A stretch of 64,000 nt of DNA, taken from Marivivens donghaensis (GTDB lineage Bacteria; Pseudomonadota; Alphaproteobacteria; Rhodobacterales; Rhodobacteraceae). Of this stretch, positions 52,405 through 60,963 are shown piece by piece (position 1 is the stretch's first letter; each line of letters begins with the position of its first letter). The translations under genes were made by a program, and so were the position numbers. The notes under the pieces were generated by a model. It searched no databases and was not told the origin of the DNA. It saw only the letters and a program-made list of their open reading frames with translations. The DNA lies in the NCBI RefSeq assembly GCF_011806565.1, contig NZ_JAATOP010000001.1:248001-312000 (forward strand), read 5' to 3'.

Positions 52405-52710
52405 TCACTGCTGATAGTTGATCTGAACCCGCTGGGTCATCACGCCCGTTGTCGCGTTGAAAACGAGGATTTCGTCGCCCGCGACCACAGCGTACCATCC
52501 GTTGCCGACCGTGTACGACGTCGCCTCGACGCCATCGGGCAGGGTGATGCTGTTAGGCATCGACAGCGACGGGCCGTTCAAGCGGGTGACAAGCGTTACA
52601 ATTAGCACTACGAAGCCTGCGATCATCACGACCGCCATCGCCAGAACCAGTCTTTTCAGGAAAACGGCAACTGGCGGCAGTTCATCCATTTCATCGGGAG
52701 CCTTCGTCAT
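52405..52710 (-). CDS. Small membrane protein (DUF6476-like)
   Basis: 101 residues. A membrane helix (about 18-44, VFLKRLVLAMAVVMIAGFVV) is followed by a beta-rich domain with ITLPDGVEATSYTVGNGW. Its ATG (reverse complement of 52708-52710) overlaps by 2 bases the ATG of the divergent rluA at 52709. A ribosome-like GGGA lies inside rluA. Matched by memory to a small Rhodobacterales family; role unknown. Confidence 0.7.
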   Translation of the reverse strand: MTKAPDEMDELPPVAVFLKRLVLAMAVVMIAGFVVLIVTLVTRLNGPSLSMPNSITLPDGVEATSYTVGNGWYAVVAGDEILVFNATTGVMTQRVQINYQQ

Positions 52711-53740
52711 GGCCACGTCCCTTGTCAGCTTTGTGATTGCGGAAGATCCGCCCGCCCGACTTGATAAGGCGCTTTCGCGTGATGTGCCAGCAGAGGCTGA
52801 CCTGTCCCGCTCGCGACTGGCCAAGCTGATCGAAGAGGGCGCCGTGAAGGTCGCAGGGGAGGTCGTGACCAACCCGCGCTTCAAGGTTGCTGGCGGCGAA
52901 GAGATTGAAATCACCGTCGAGGCAGCGGTCGAGACCGACATCGTGGCCGAGGATATTCCGCTGAGCGTAGTCTACGAGGACGATGACCTCATCGTCATCG
53001 ACAAACCCGCCGGCATGGTCGTCCACCCTGCGCCCGGTACGCCGAACGGAACCGTGGTCAACGCGCTGATGTTCCACTGCGGCGAGAGCCTTTCGGGAAT
53101 CGGCGGCGAAAAGCGTCCCGGTATCGTGCACCGCATCGACAAGGACACCACGGGCCTGCTGGTCGCGGCGAAGAACGACAAGGCCCACCACGGGCTGGCT
53201 GCACAGTTCGAAAAGCACTCGGTCGAGCGTCGCTATCTCGCGGTCTGCTACGGCGCACCCGACCAGAACGACCCGCGCATCCACGGTATTCGCGGCACCA
53301 ATTTCGAGGCCGGCAATATCCTCAAAATCCAGACGTTCCTTGGCCGCCACAAGACCGACCGCCAGCGTCAGGCTGTCAGCTTCGAGCAGGGCCGTCACGC
53401 CGTGACCCGCGCCCGTATCATCGAATCGCTGGGCGAGCCTGCCTCTGCCGCGCTGATCGAATGCTGGCTGGAAACGGGCCGCACGCACCAGATCCGCGTG
53501 CACATGTCCCATGTGGGTCACAGCCTCATCGGTGATCCGGTTTACGGTGGTAAGCGTAAACTTAATGCAAAGGCCGTTGGAGAAGCCGGTGTCGAGGCCG
53601 CAGGTCGCTTTGACAGGCAAGCCCTCCATGCCGCGACGCTGGGGTTCGATCATCCTGTGACTGGAGAATGGATGGAGTTCGAATCCGAGCTGCCGGACGA
53701 CATGGCGGAACTTGTCTCTGCTCTTGGCGGTTCTCTTTGA
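52709..53740 (+). CDS. RluA-family pseudouridine synthase
   Basis: 343 residues. An N-terminal S4 domain (LSRSRLAKLIEEGAVKVAGE) and the RluA catalytic domain with HRIDKDTTGLLV holding the catalytic Asp (D of HRIDKDT), then RRYLAVCYG and GRTHQIRVHM. It modifies uridine in 23S rRNA or tRNA; the D-type (RluD/RluC) is likely. GGGAG 8 bases ahead supports ATG 52709, which overlaps the start of the divergent gene. Confidence 0.94.
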   Translation: MATSLVSFVIAEDPPARLDKALSRDVPAEADLSRSRLAKLIEEGAVKVAGEVVTNPRFKVAGGEEIEITVEAAVETDIVAEDIPLSVVYEDDDLIVIDKPAGMVVHPAPGTPNGTVVNALMFHCGESLSGIGGEKRPGIVHRIDKDTTGLLVAAKNDKAHHGLAAQFEKHSVERRYLAVCYGAPDQNDPRIHGIRGTNFEAGNILKIQTFLGRHKTDRQRQAVSFEQGRHAVTRARIIESLGEPASAALIECWLETGRTHQIRVHMSHVGHSLIGDPVYGGKRKLNAKAVGEAGVEAAGRFDRQALHAATLGFDHPVTGEWMEFESELPDDMAELVSALGGSL

Positions 53741-53830
53741 AACAGTGATCCCGTCTGCGTGAAACGCGTGAAAATCGCTCGCGCACCGACGGATCGCAGC
53801 TAAAGTTGCGTTCATACCTGTGCACGCCGC

Positions 53831-53859
53831 CTTGAACGGTTCGTTAGGCGCGCCCATAT
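53831..53859 (+). promoter_or_regulatory. Candidate sigma-32-type promoter of rpoH
   Basis: CTTGAA at 53831 and CCCATAT at 53853 match the heat-shock promoter elements CTTGAAA and CCCCATnT with suitable spacing (16 bases between the two). The start codon is 41 bases beyond, giving a short leader. Suggests autogenous heat-shock control of rpoH. It needs experimental mapping. Confidence 0.5.
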
Positions 53860-53899
53860 GGATGTAAAAGATTTAAACATTCCCCAAGGGGGGACGAAA

Positions 53900-54796
53900 A
53901 TGAGCACTTATGCAAATCTTCCGGCTCCGTCGCCGGAACAGGGTCTAAACCGGTATCTACAGGAAATCCGTAAGTTTCCGATGCTGGAGCCCGAAGAAGA
54001 ATACATGCTGGCGAAGCGCTGGGTTGATCACCAGGACTCCGCGTCGGCGCACCGTATGGTCACAAGCCACCTCCGCCTCGCCGCGAAAATCGCGATGGGT
54101 TATCGTGGTTATGGCCTGCCGCAGGCCGAGGTAATCTCTGAAGCGAACGTCGGCCTGATGCAGGCGGTGAAGCGTTTCGACCCCGAAAAAGGCTTCCGCC
54201 TTGCGACCTACGCGATGTGGTGGATTCGTGCGTCGATTCAGGAATACATCCTGCGTTCGTGGTCGCTCGTGAAGCTCGGTACGACTTCGGCTCAGAAGAA
54301 GCTGTTCTTTAACCTCCGCAAAGCGAAGGCCCGTATTGGTGCATTTGAAGACGGCGATCTGCGCCCCGAAAATGTGCAGCGCATCGCGAACGACCTTGGT
54401 GTGACCGAAGATGAGGTGGTGCAAATGAACCGCCGGATGAGCGGCGGCGACGCGTCGCTCAACGCGACCATCGGCACCGAGGACGACAGTTCGACCCAAT
54501 GGCAGGACTGGCTCGAAGACGAGGACGCCGATCAGGCCACCGCGTACGAAGAGCAGGACGAGATGGACAGCCGCCGCGCCATGCTGGCCGAAGCCATGGA
54601 TGTTCTGAACGACCGAGAGAAAGACATTCTGGTTCAGCGCCGTCTGTCGGACGAAACGGTCACGCTCGAAGACCTGTCGTCGCGCTACGAGGTCAGCCGC
54701 GAGCGTATCCGCCAGATCGAGGTCCGTGCATTCGAGAAAATCCAGAAAAGGATGCAGGAACTTGCCAAGGAAAAAGGCATGCTCGAAACCGCATGA
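53900..54796 (+). CDS. rpoH: Heat-shock sigma factor RpoH (sigma-32)
   Basis: 298 residues. Regions 2 (YATYAMWWIRASIQEYIL-like segment, here LATYAMWWIRASIQEYIL), the RpoH box (QKKLFFNLRKAK) and region 4 helix-turn-helix ([19 protein letters not shown]) are clear. AAGGGGGG precedes ATG 53900; a longer in-frame start at 53858 is rejected. Directs transcription of chaperone and protease genes. Terminator follows. Confidence 0.95.
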   Translation: MSTYANLPAPSPEQGLNRYLQEIRKFPMLEPEEEYMLAKRWVDHQDSASAHRMVTSHLRLAAKIAMGYRGYGLPQAEVISEANVGLMQAVKRFDPEKGFRLATYAMWWIRASIQEYILRSWSLVKLGTTSAQKKLFFNLRKAKARIGAFEDGDLRPENVQRIANDLGVTEDEVVQMNRRMSGGDASLNATIGTEDDSSTQWQDWLEDEDADQATAYEEQDEMDSRRAMLAEAMDVLNDREKDILVQRRLSDETVTLEDLSSRYEVSRERIRQIEVRAFEKIQKRMQELAKEKGMLETA

Positions 54797-54801
54797 CCGA
54801 C

Positions 54802-54826
54802 AAGGCCCGCCAAGTGCGGGCCTTTT
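54802..54826 (+). terminator. Terminator after rpoH
   Basis: AAGGCCCGC-CAAGT-GCGGGCCTT hairpin followed by TT and CTTTG, 6 bases after the rpoH stop. Confidence 0.85.
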
Positions 54827-54893
54827 CTTTGTCCGCCTTTACCTCCCGCGCCGCGCGGTCTAGCGTCCTCTCAACGTAATCAGGGAGGAAGTC

Positions 54894-55865
54894 ATGAAGC
54901 CGGTTAAATGGGGTGTTTTGGGGGCGGCTAATTTCGCCAAGGAATTCATGGCTCGCGCAATCCACGCTGCCGAAGGCGCAGAATTCGCCGCCATCGCAAC
55001 GTCGGATGCCAAAAAGGCCGAGCCGTTTCAGGCATTTGCGCCGAACCTCAAGGTCTACACCGACTACGACGCGCTGCTGGCCGATCCCGAAATCGAAGCC
55101 GTATACATCCCTCTGCCCAATCACCTGCATGTCGATTGGACGGTGAAGGCGCTCGAAGCGGGCAAGCACGTCCTGTGTGAAAAGCCGATCGCGATGGAAG
55201 AGGGCGAGTTCGACCGCCTCATCGCTGCGCGGGATGCCTCGGGCAAGCTCGCTGCCGAAGCCTACATGATCGTTCACCACCCGCAGTTCATTCGTGCCAA
55301 GCAATTGGTACAGAGCGGCGTTATCGGTGATCTGACGCTTGTGGATACGGTATTCAGCTACAACAACGCAGCCGACGTCGAGAACATCCGCAATCGTCCT
55401 GAAACCGGCGGTGGCGCGTTGCCGGACATTGGCGTTTACATCTTCGGCTCGGCTCGTTTCGTGACGGGGGAAGAGCCAACCGCCATCGCGCATTCGCAGA
55501 TCACCCGCGAGAACGGCGTCGATGTGTTCACCCAGATGACCGCCGAGTTCCCGTCGTTCGCTTATCGCGGCGTGATCTCCATGCGTATGGCGCCGCGCCA
55601 GTACATCACATTCCACGGTACCAAGGGCCACCTGACGCTCACCGCGCCGTTCAATGCAGGCGTCTACGATGTGGCTGAGCTGACACTCGAAACCACTGCT
55701 GGCCGACAGATGGAGCGCTGGCCGAGCGCGAACCACTACGTGCTTCAGGTACAGAATTTCTGCCGTTCGGTCCGCGAAGGCACGGCCTATCCGTGTCCGC
55801 TCGAATTCAGCCGTGGTACGCAGCGCATGATCGACATGACAATTTCGGCGGCTGATGGCGCCTGA
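54894..55865 (+). CDS. Gfo/Idh/MocA-family oxidoreductase
   Basis: 323 residues. An N-terminal Rossmann fold (KWGVLGAANFAKEFMARA) and the family EKP motif HVLCEKPIAMEEGEF for substrate. The C-terminal alpha/beta domain is present. Typical sugar or inositol dehydrogenase; the substrate is unknown. GGGAGGAA is 4 bases ahead. It overlaps the start of the following capsule-type gene by 11 bases, so the two may serve the same glycan. Confidence 0.9.
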   Translation: MKPVKWGVLGAANFAKEFMARAIHAAEGAEFAAIATSDAKKAEPFQAFAPNLKVYTDYDALLADPEIEAVYIPLPNHLHVDWTVKALEAGKHVLCEKPIAMEEGEFDRLIAARDASGKLAAEAYMIVHHPQFIRAKQLVQSGVIGDLTLVDTVFSYNNAADVENIRNRPETGGGALPDIGVYIFGSARFVTGEEPTAIAHSQITRENGVDVFTQMTAEFPSFAYRGVISMRMAPRQYITFHGTKGHLTLTAPFNAGVYDVAELTLETTAGRQMERWPSANHYVLQVQNFCRSVREGTAYPCPLEFSRGTQRMIDMTISAADGA

Positions 55866-56799
55866 GATCAAGATCCACCTGCCTCGGGCGATGCTGGAAA
55901 CCGTGTCGCATAATCCGAAGCAGTTCTATCGCCGTCTCGAGCGGGGATTGCAGGAAAAAGGTTACAGGGCGCGGCTGAAAGAACGCCGCGCTCTGAACCT
56001 TCCGCCCGATCCGGACGATGGGCATTTCTATTTCATCCACCAAGCGACGCATCAGCAGGCTAATGTCCTGAACACCGGCTTGGCCTATGTTTTTCCGTTC
56101 TGGTACGCCGACCCGAAAGGGATTTACGGCGAGAGCTCGGTAATTGATGCTAAGTTTGATCCTTCGGATGTTGAGGACGAAGCGACTATGTTTGCCGCGC
56201 GCCTACGCGACCGGCTCGCTGGCGGTCGAATGTCCCGCTACGACCAGCCTAAGGAAGTGACCAGCTTTGACAGCAAGCATGTTGCGGTATTTCTGCAAGG
56301 CGATAGCGATATCCTAGCCCGTTCTGCCTACCTTCACGGTCGCCAGATCATGCGCGAGGCTGTCGATTGGGCCGATGGGCGGCCGGTCGTAATCAAGCCG
56401 CATCCCAAGGGCATTTCCCGCCCTGACAAGCGCGTGTTGGATGCGCTGGTTGCACGGCACCCGAACGTCACTGTGTCAGACGCCAACGTGCACGACATCT
56501 TGGCCTCCGCGATGGTGACGCTATCGATCAGCTCTGCCGTTGCGCTTGAAGGCATGATCCATGGCGTGCCCGCAGTCCTATGCGGTAGGTCGGACCTGCA
56601 TCATTGCGCGGTTACGGCACAAACGCGCGAAGAAGTCGGACCGGCCATCAACCAAGCGCTCGCCCGCGATTGGCCGTTCGATGCGTTTCTGTACTGGTTC
56701 CTGCAAGTGCAGATGATCAACGCAGGCACCGAAGGCATGATCGACCGCGTCCTTGAGCGCATGGTGGCCCAAGGGGCAAACCTCGACCCTTTCCGTTAG
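55855..56799 (+). CDS. Capsule-synthesis-type glycosyltransferase-like protein
   Basis: 314 residues. Features resemble the KpsC/KpsS capsule family: a His-Pro motif IKPHPKGISRP, and SISSAVALEGMIHGVPAVLCG, typical of the GT-B donor-binding end of these transferases. No membrane helix. It starts inside the 3' end of the Gfo/Idh/MocA gene. A surface-glycan role is inferred from similarity to the kps genes at 42-47 kb; the exact sugar is unknown. Confidence 0.65.
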   Translation: MAPEIKIHLPRAMLETVSHNPKQFYRRLERGLQEKGYRARLKERRALNLPPDPDDGHFYFIHQATHQQANVLNTGLAYVFPFWYADPKGIYGESSVIDAKFDPSDVEDEATMFAARLRDRLAGGRMSRYDQPKEVTSFDSKHVAVFLQGDSDILARSAYLHGRQIMREAVDWADGRPVVIKPHPKGISRPDKRVLDALVARHPNVTVSDANVHDILASAMVTLSISSAVALEGMIHGVPAVLCGRSDLHHCAVTAQTREEVGPAINQALARDWPFDAFLYWFLQVQMINAGTEGMIDRVLERMVAQGANLDPFR

Positions 56800-57965
56800 T
56801 TCAGGCGCGCCCGCAGAACGCGAAGCATGTTCTCGCCCATGACCTTGCGCACCTGATCTTCGGATAGTCCCGCGTCCAGCAGAGCCGAAGTCAGCGCGGG
56901 CAGTTCGGACGTATCGAACGCGGTTTCGACCGAACCGTCGAAGTCCGAACCGAGCGATACGTGGTCTTCCCCGACAGTCTCGATCGCCGCGACGATCATG
57001 CGCGTGATGCCTGTGGGCGTGATGTCACCGCATGCGACCTCGGCCCAGTAACCCATGCCGATCACGCCGCCCGTTGCAGCGATATCCTTAATCAGGTCGT
57101 CCTCGAAATTCCGCTTCACCGCGCAGTGCCCGTGGATGCCGCTGTGACTGACGATAAGTGGCACATCGGTCATCTCCAAAACCTCGCGCGCGGCCTGAGG
57201 GCTGACGTGGGCGAGGTCGATGATCCAGCCGTCCGCCTCGGCCTTGGCGACAACCTCGCGCCCGAAATCGGTGAGGCCGTGGTTGGCCTGACCATGCAGC
57301 GAACCGGCGACCTCGTTGTCGAAAAAGTGCGTCAGGCCCATGAGGCGATAGCCCGCGTCCCAGAGGCGGTCCATCTTGGCAATGTCGCCTTCCAGCGGAT
57401 GCGCGCCCTCCATGCCAAGGATGCCTGCGACGAGCGGCGCGCCATTGGCGCGTGCTGCCAGAACCTCATCGAGTTCGGCTTCTGTGGTGACGATCCGCAA
57501 ATGGTCGGGGTCTTCCAGTTCGAACTTATGGAGCTTTTCGGCCTGATACATCGCACGCTCGTAGATGCTGCCCCACGTCCGCACGGGCCACAGCTGACCG
57601 ATGGACAACAGCGTGATGTTGTCGAGCGCATCGGCGTCATTCTCGTCGTAGTTCAGACCCATCGGGGATTTGGTGACGGCGGTGAACACCTGCACGGCCA
57701 CGTTGCCTTCGCCAAGGCGCGGCAGGTCGACCTGCCCATAAGAACCGCGCTTGGTCAGATCCCTGTTCCACAGGAGGCTATCGGCGTGCCAGTCGCCAAC
57801 CGTTAGCGTAGCGTGCAGCGCGGCGGCCTCGTCTGAGACCTTGTAGGGATCGTGGCCGATGACGTTGTTGCGCATCTTTTCCACGATGCCGGGTGCGAAG
57901 GCGAAGAAGCAAATGACGACCAGCAGCGCGAAGCCAAGTACGGTCAGTAGAATACGTTTAATCAT
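56796..57965 (-). CDS. Membrane-anchored M19 dipeptidase
   Basis: 389 residues. An N-terminal membrane helix (about 5-27, ILLTVLGFALLVVICFFAF) anchors the protein, with the catalytic domain outside. M19 ligands are VGDWHADSLLW (His and Asp), MEGAHPLEG, LAHVSPQAA and SHSGIHGHC, and SDFDGSV. GGGAGG precedes ATG 57965; an extension to 58049 is rejected. A second M19 enzyme to the one at 154-1215. Confidence 0.9.
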   Translation of the reverse strand: MIKRILLTVLGFALLVVICFFAFAPGIVEKMRNNVIGHDPYKVSDEAAALHATLTVGDWHADSLLWNRDLTKRGSYGQVDLPRLGEGNVAVQVFTAVTKSPMGLNYDENDADALDNITLLSIGQLWPVRTWGSIYERAMYQAEKLHKFELEDPDHLRIVTTEAELDEVLAARANGAPLVAGILGMEGAHPLEGDIAKMDRLWDAGYRLMGLTHFFDNEVAGSLHGQANHGLTDFGREVVAKAEADGWIIDLAHVSPQAAREVLEMTDVPLIVSHSGIHGHCAVKRNFEDDLIKDIAATGGVIGMGYWAEVACGDITPTGITRMIVAAIETVGEDHVSLGSDFDGSVETAFDTSELPALTSALLDAGLSEDQVRKVMGENMLRVLRARLN

Positions 57966-58105
57966 GACACGCCTCCCGTTTGGGCAAAGCGTAGCGGGTG
58001 TGTCGGCGAATGGGCAAACTATTCCTCGCGTCATGTATGTGTCACGCAATGCGATTGTAACTCGCAGCCGAGCGGGTAAACGTGCCGCTGGGTAACGAGG
58101 GCATT

Positions 58106-59047
58106 ATGGCGCGTCAGGCAGTTCGGGACGGTATCGTTGGCGCGTTGGTGCTGACCGAAGTGGTGGTCGTCGGGCTGGGCGCTTTCGCGCGGCTTGTGCC
58201 GTCGGAGGTCCACACGAACTCCGTCCTGCGGGTGATGGACAGCCTGTCTTTCCACCTGTTGATTGTCGGGCTGGTGTTGGCAGGCGTGATCGCGGCGCTT
58301 GGGGCCATTCGGGTGGCTTTAGCGGCGGGTCTGGTGACGCTGACGGCGCTGGGTTTTCTGGTGGCAGATCAGCGCCAGCATTCGCTGCCGTTCGTCGATG
58401 CGGAAAGCTCGGTCCGCGTACTCTGGTTCAACGTTCTCTACGACAACGTCGAGAATTCTGCGGCCATCGTGGACGCTATCATCGAGGCGAACCCCGATCT
58501 GGTGGTGCTCGGCGAAGCGGGCGCTCTGGTGGCGGATATGGACCGGCTGGCCGCCAACTACGACTGGATCACGGATTGCCCCGATGACCACTGCGAGGTT
58601 GTCATGTTGGGACGCGGAGCAGCTGCCGAAGGGCAACCGTTCGGCATCCTCCGGCCCGGACGGTATTTCACAGCCGAGCTGCCAGTGGGCGGACAGGCGC
58701 TGAATGTTGTCGGCGCGCATTTCGTGAAGCCGTGGTTCGATGGCCTCGCGGGGACCGAACAATGGCAACTGCGCAATCGCGTGAGGAAGATCGAAGGGCC
58801 GGTTCTGGTCGTCGGTGACTTCAACGCGGCACCGTGGAGCAATCCTGTCCGTTGGATGATGGAGGGCGCGGACCTCTATTCCGCACGGGTGCCGGTGGCA
58901 ACGTGGCCCGTCGGGGCAGGGGCGCTGGGGGTGCCGATCGACCAAGTACTGGTCGGGCACGGGGCGCGGCTGGTTTCGGTAGAGGCGTTCGGGGATGACC
59001 TCGGCTCCAACCATCGCGGGCTGCTTGCCGAGGTCACGATCCCATAA
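58106..59047 (+). CDS. Membrane-anchored endonuclease/exonuclease/phosphatase-fold protein
   Basis: 313 residues. Three N-terminal hydrophobic helices (about residues 10-30, 45-67, 69-90) are followed by an EEP domain with the ends VLWFNVLYDN, VVGDFNAAPWSNP and SNHRGLLAEV, where Asn, Asp and His are in the expected order. Phosphodiesterase or nuclease activity on an unknown substrate. GAGGG is 5 bases ahead of ATG 58106; the GTG at 58082 is an alternative. Divergent from the M19 gene. Confidence 0.8.
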   Translation: MARQAVRDGIVGALVLTEVVVVGLGAFARLVPSEVHTNSVLRVMDSLSFHLLIVGLVLAGVIAALGAIRVALAAGLVTLTALGFLVADQRQHSLPFVDAESSVRVLWFNVLYDNVENSAAIVDAIIEANPDLVVLGEAGALVADMDRLAANYDWITDCPDDHCEVVMLGRGAAAEGQPFGILRPGRYFTAELPVGGQALNVVGAHFVKPWFDGLAGTEQWQLRNRVRKIEGPVLVVGDFNAAPWSNPVRWMMEGADLYSARVPVATWPVGAGALGVPIDQVLVGHGARLVSVEAFGDDLGSNHRGLLAEVTIP

Positions 59048-59050
59048 AGA

Positions 59051-59080
59051 AAGCGCCCCGGATATTGGTCCGGGGCGCTT
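59051..59080. terminator. Bidirectional terminator between the EEP gene and pepF
   Basis: AAGCGCCCCGGA/TCCGGGGCGCTT hairpin with a 6-base loop, between convergent genes, with A and T flanks on both sides. Confidence 0.75.
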
Positions 59081-59083
59081 TGC

Positions 59084-60901
59084 TTAGTCTTCCATCGCTT
59101 CAAGCTCTTCGATGAACTCTTCGATCATCGAAAGACCCTTGTCCCAGAAGGCAGGGTCCGAAGCGTCCAGCCCGAACGGCGCGAGCAGTTCTTTGTGGTG
59201 CTTCGAGCCGCCTGCGGAGAGGAGGTCGAAGTACTTGTCCTTGAACTCTTCGCCCTGCTGTTCGTAGGACGCATAGAGCGCGTTCACGAGGCTGTCGCCG
59301 AAGGCGTAGGCGTAGACGTAGAACGGCGAGTGGACGAAGTGCGGGATATAGGCCCAGAAGGTCTCGTATCCCGGCATGAATTCGAACACGTCGCCGAGGC
59401 TCTCGCCCTGAACCGACATCCATAGCGCGTTGATATCGTCCGGCGTCAGTTCGCCCTGTTTGCGGGCGTCGTGCAGCTTGCACTCGAAGTCGTAGAAGGC
59501 GATCTGACGGACAACCGTGTTGATCATGTCCTCGACCTTACCGGCGAGCAGAACCTTGCGCTCGGTGTCGCTCTTCGCGCCAGAGAGCAGTTTGCGGAAG
59601 GTCAGCATCTCGCCGAAGACCGAAGCGGTTTCGGCCAGCGTCAGCGGGGTGTCCGATAGGAACTCGCCCTGCTTGGCCGCCAGAACTTGGTGCACGCCGT
59701 GGCCCAGTTCGTGCGCCAGCGTCATCACGTCACGCGGTTTGCCGAGGTAGTTCAGCATCACGTAGGGGTGGACGGTCGTGACGGTAGGGTGCGCGAAGGC
59801 GCCCGGTGCCTTGCCCGGCTTCACGGCAGCGTCGATCCAGCCCTTGTTGAAGAACGGCTCTGCCAGTTGGGACATGCGCGGATCGAAGGCGCCGTAGGCG
59901 TCCATGACGATCTTTTCGGCTTCGTCCCATTTGACGGTGCGGTCGGCTTCCATGGGGAGCGGCGCATTGCGGTCCCAGACTTGCAGCGTGTCGAGGCCAA
60001 GCCACTTTGCCTTCAGGCGGTAATAGCGGTGCGACAGGCGCGGGTAGGCGTTGACGACGGCGGTGCGCAGCGCCTCGACCACTTCCGGCTCGACATGGTT
60101 GGCAAGGTGGCGGGACATCTGCGGGCTTTCCATGCCGCGCCAGCGATCCTCAATCTCTTTTTCCTTGGCGAGCGTGTTGTGGACGCGGGCGAAGGTCTTG
60201 ATGTTCGCACCAAAGACGCGGGCCAGTTCGCGCGCACCTTTTTCACGTTCGGCGCGGTCCTGTTCGGACAGCAGATCGAGCGTCGCTTCGATGTTTTTCT
60301 CTTCGCCATCTATGTTGAACGTCAGACCGGCGATGGTCTCGTCAAACAGCTTGTTCCATGCGGTCGCGCCAACGACGGAGGTATCGTGCAGGAATTTCTC
60401 CAGCTCGTCCGACAGCTGGTAGGGCTTCATCGCGCGCATACGGTCGAGCACGGGCTTGTAGCGCGACAGCTCGATGTTTTCGGACATCAGCTTGTTGTAG
60501 TGCTCGTCCTCGATGCGGTTAAATTCAAGGCTCCAGAACACGAGCGGGGTGGTGTAGCCGGTGATCTTGTCCTGACAGTCCGAAATGAACTTCGCACGGC
60601 CGGCATCGGTGGTGATCTGGTAGTAGCGCAGACCTGCGAAGGACATGATGCGTCCTGCGATCTCGCTGATCTTTTCGTTGCGCTGGACGGCGGTCAGCAG
60701 CTCGGCGGCGGTGAGGGTAGCCAGCTTGCCTTCGTAGTCGGCGGCGAACGAGGCGCATTCCTGCTCCAGCCAGTCCATGTCGCGCTTGAGTTCGGCGCTG
60801 TCCTCAGAGGGGTAAAGGTCGGTCAGATCCCATTCCGGCAGATCGCCGAGATCCTTGCCGCCGGTTGCATTCGCATCGAATACGGGGCTCGGGAGCTTCA
60901 T
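59084..60901 (-). CDS. pepF: Oligoendopeptidase F
   Basis: 605 residues of peptidase family M3B. The zinc motif is TLAHELGHGVHQVL (HExGH) near residue 395. The upstream all-helical domain and the late HSPFYVYAYAFGDSLVNALY agree. Cytoplasmic degradation of oligopeptides. Start ATG at 60901 with AAGGA ahead (AGAAGGACATAGC). It is followed after 62 bases (minus strand) by nothing but the terminator shared with the EEP gene. Confidence 0.94.
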   Translation of the reverse strand: MKLPSPVFDANATGGKDLGDLPEWDLTDLYPSEDSAELKRDMDWLEQECASFAADYEGKLATLTAAELLTAVQRNEKISEIAGRIMSFAGLRYYQITTDAGRAKFISDCQDKITGYTTPLVFWSLEFNRIEDEHYNKLMSENIELSRYKPVLDRMRAMKPYQLSDELEKFLHDTSVVGATAWNKLFDETIAGLTFNIDGEEKNIEATLDLLSEQDRAEREKGARELARVFGANIKTFARVHNTLAKEKEIEDRWRGMESPQMSRHLANHVEPEVVEALRTAVVNAYPRLSHRYYRLKAKWLGLDTLQVWDRNAPLPMEADRTVKWDEAEKIVMDAYGAFDPRMSQLAEPFFNKGWIDAAVKPGKAPGAFAHPTVTTVHPYVMLNYLGKPRDVMTLAHELGHGVHQVLAAKQGEFLSDTPLTLAETASVFGEMLTFRKLLSGAKSDTERKVLLAGKVEDMINTVVRQIAFYDFECKLHDARKQGELTPDDINALWMSVQGESLGDVFEFMPGYETFWAYIPHFVHSPFYVYAYAFGDSLVNALYASYEQQGEEFKDKYFDLLSAGGSKHHKELLAPFGLDASDPAFWDKGLSMIEEFIEELEAMED

Positions 60902-60963
60902 GCTATGTCCTTCTCAATTCGTTTGTTCAAAGAGATAGTCCTCGAACGGCACGGATGAAAGGC

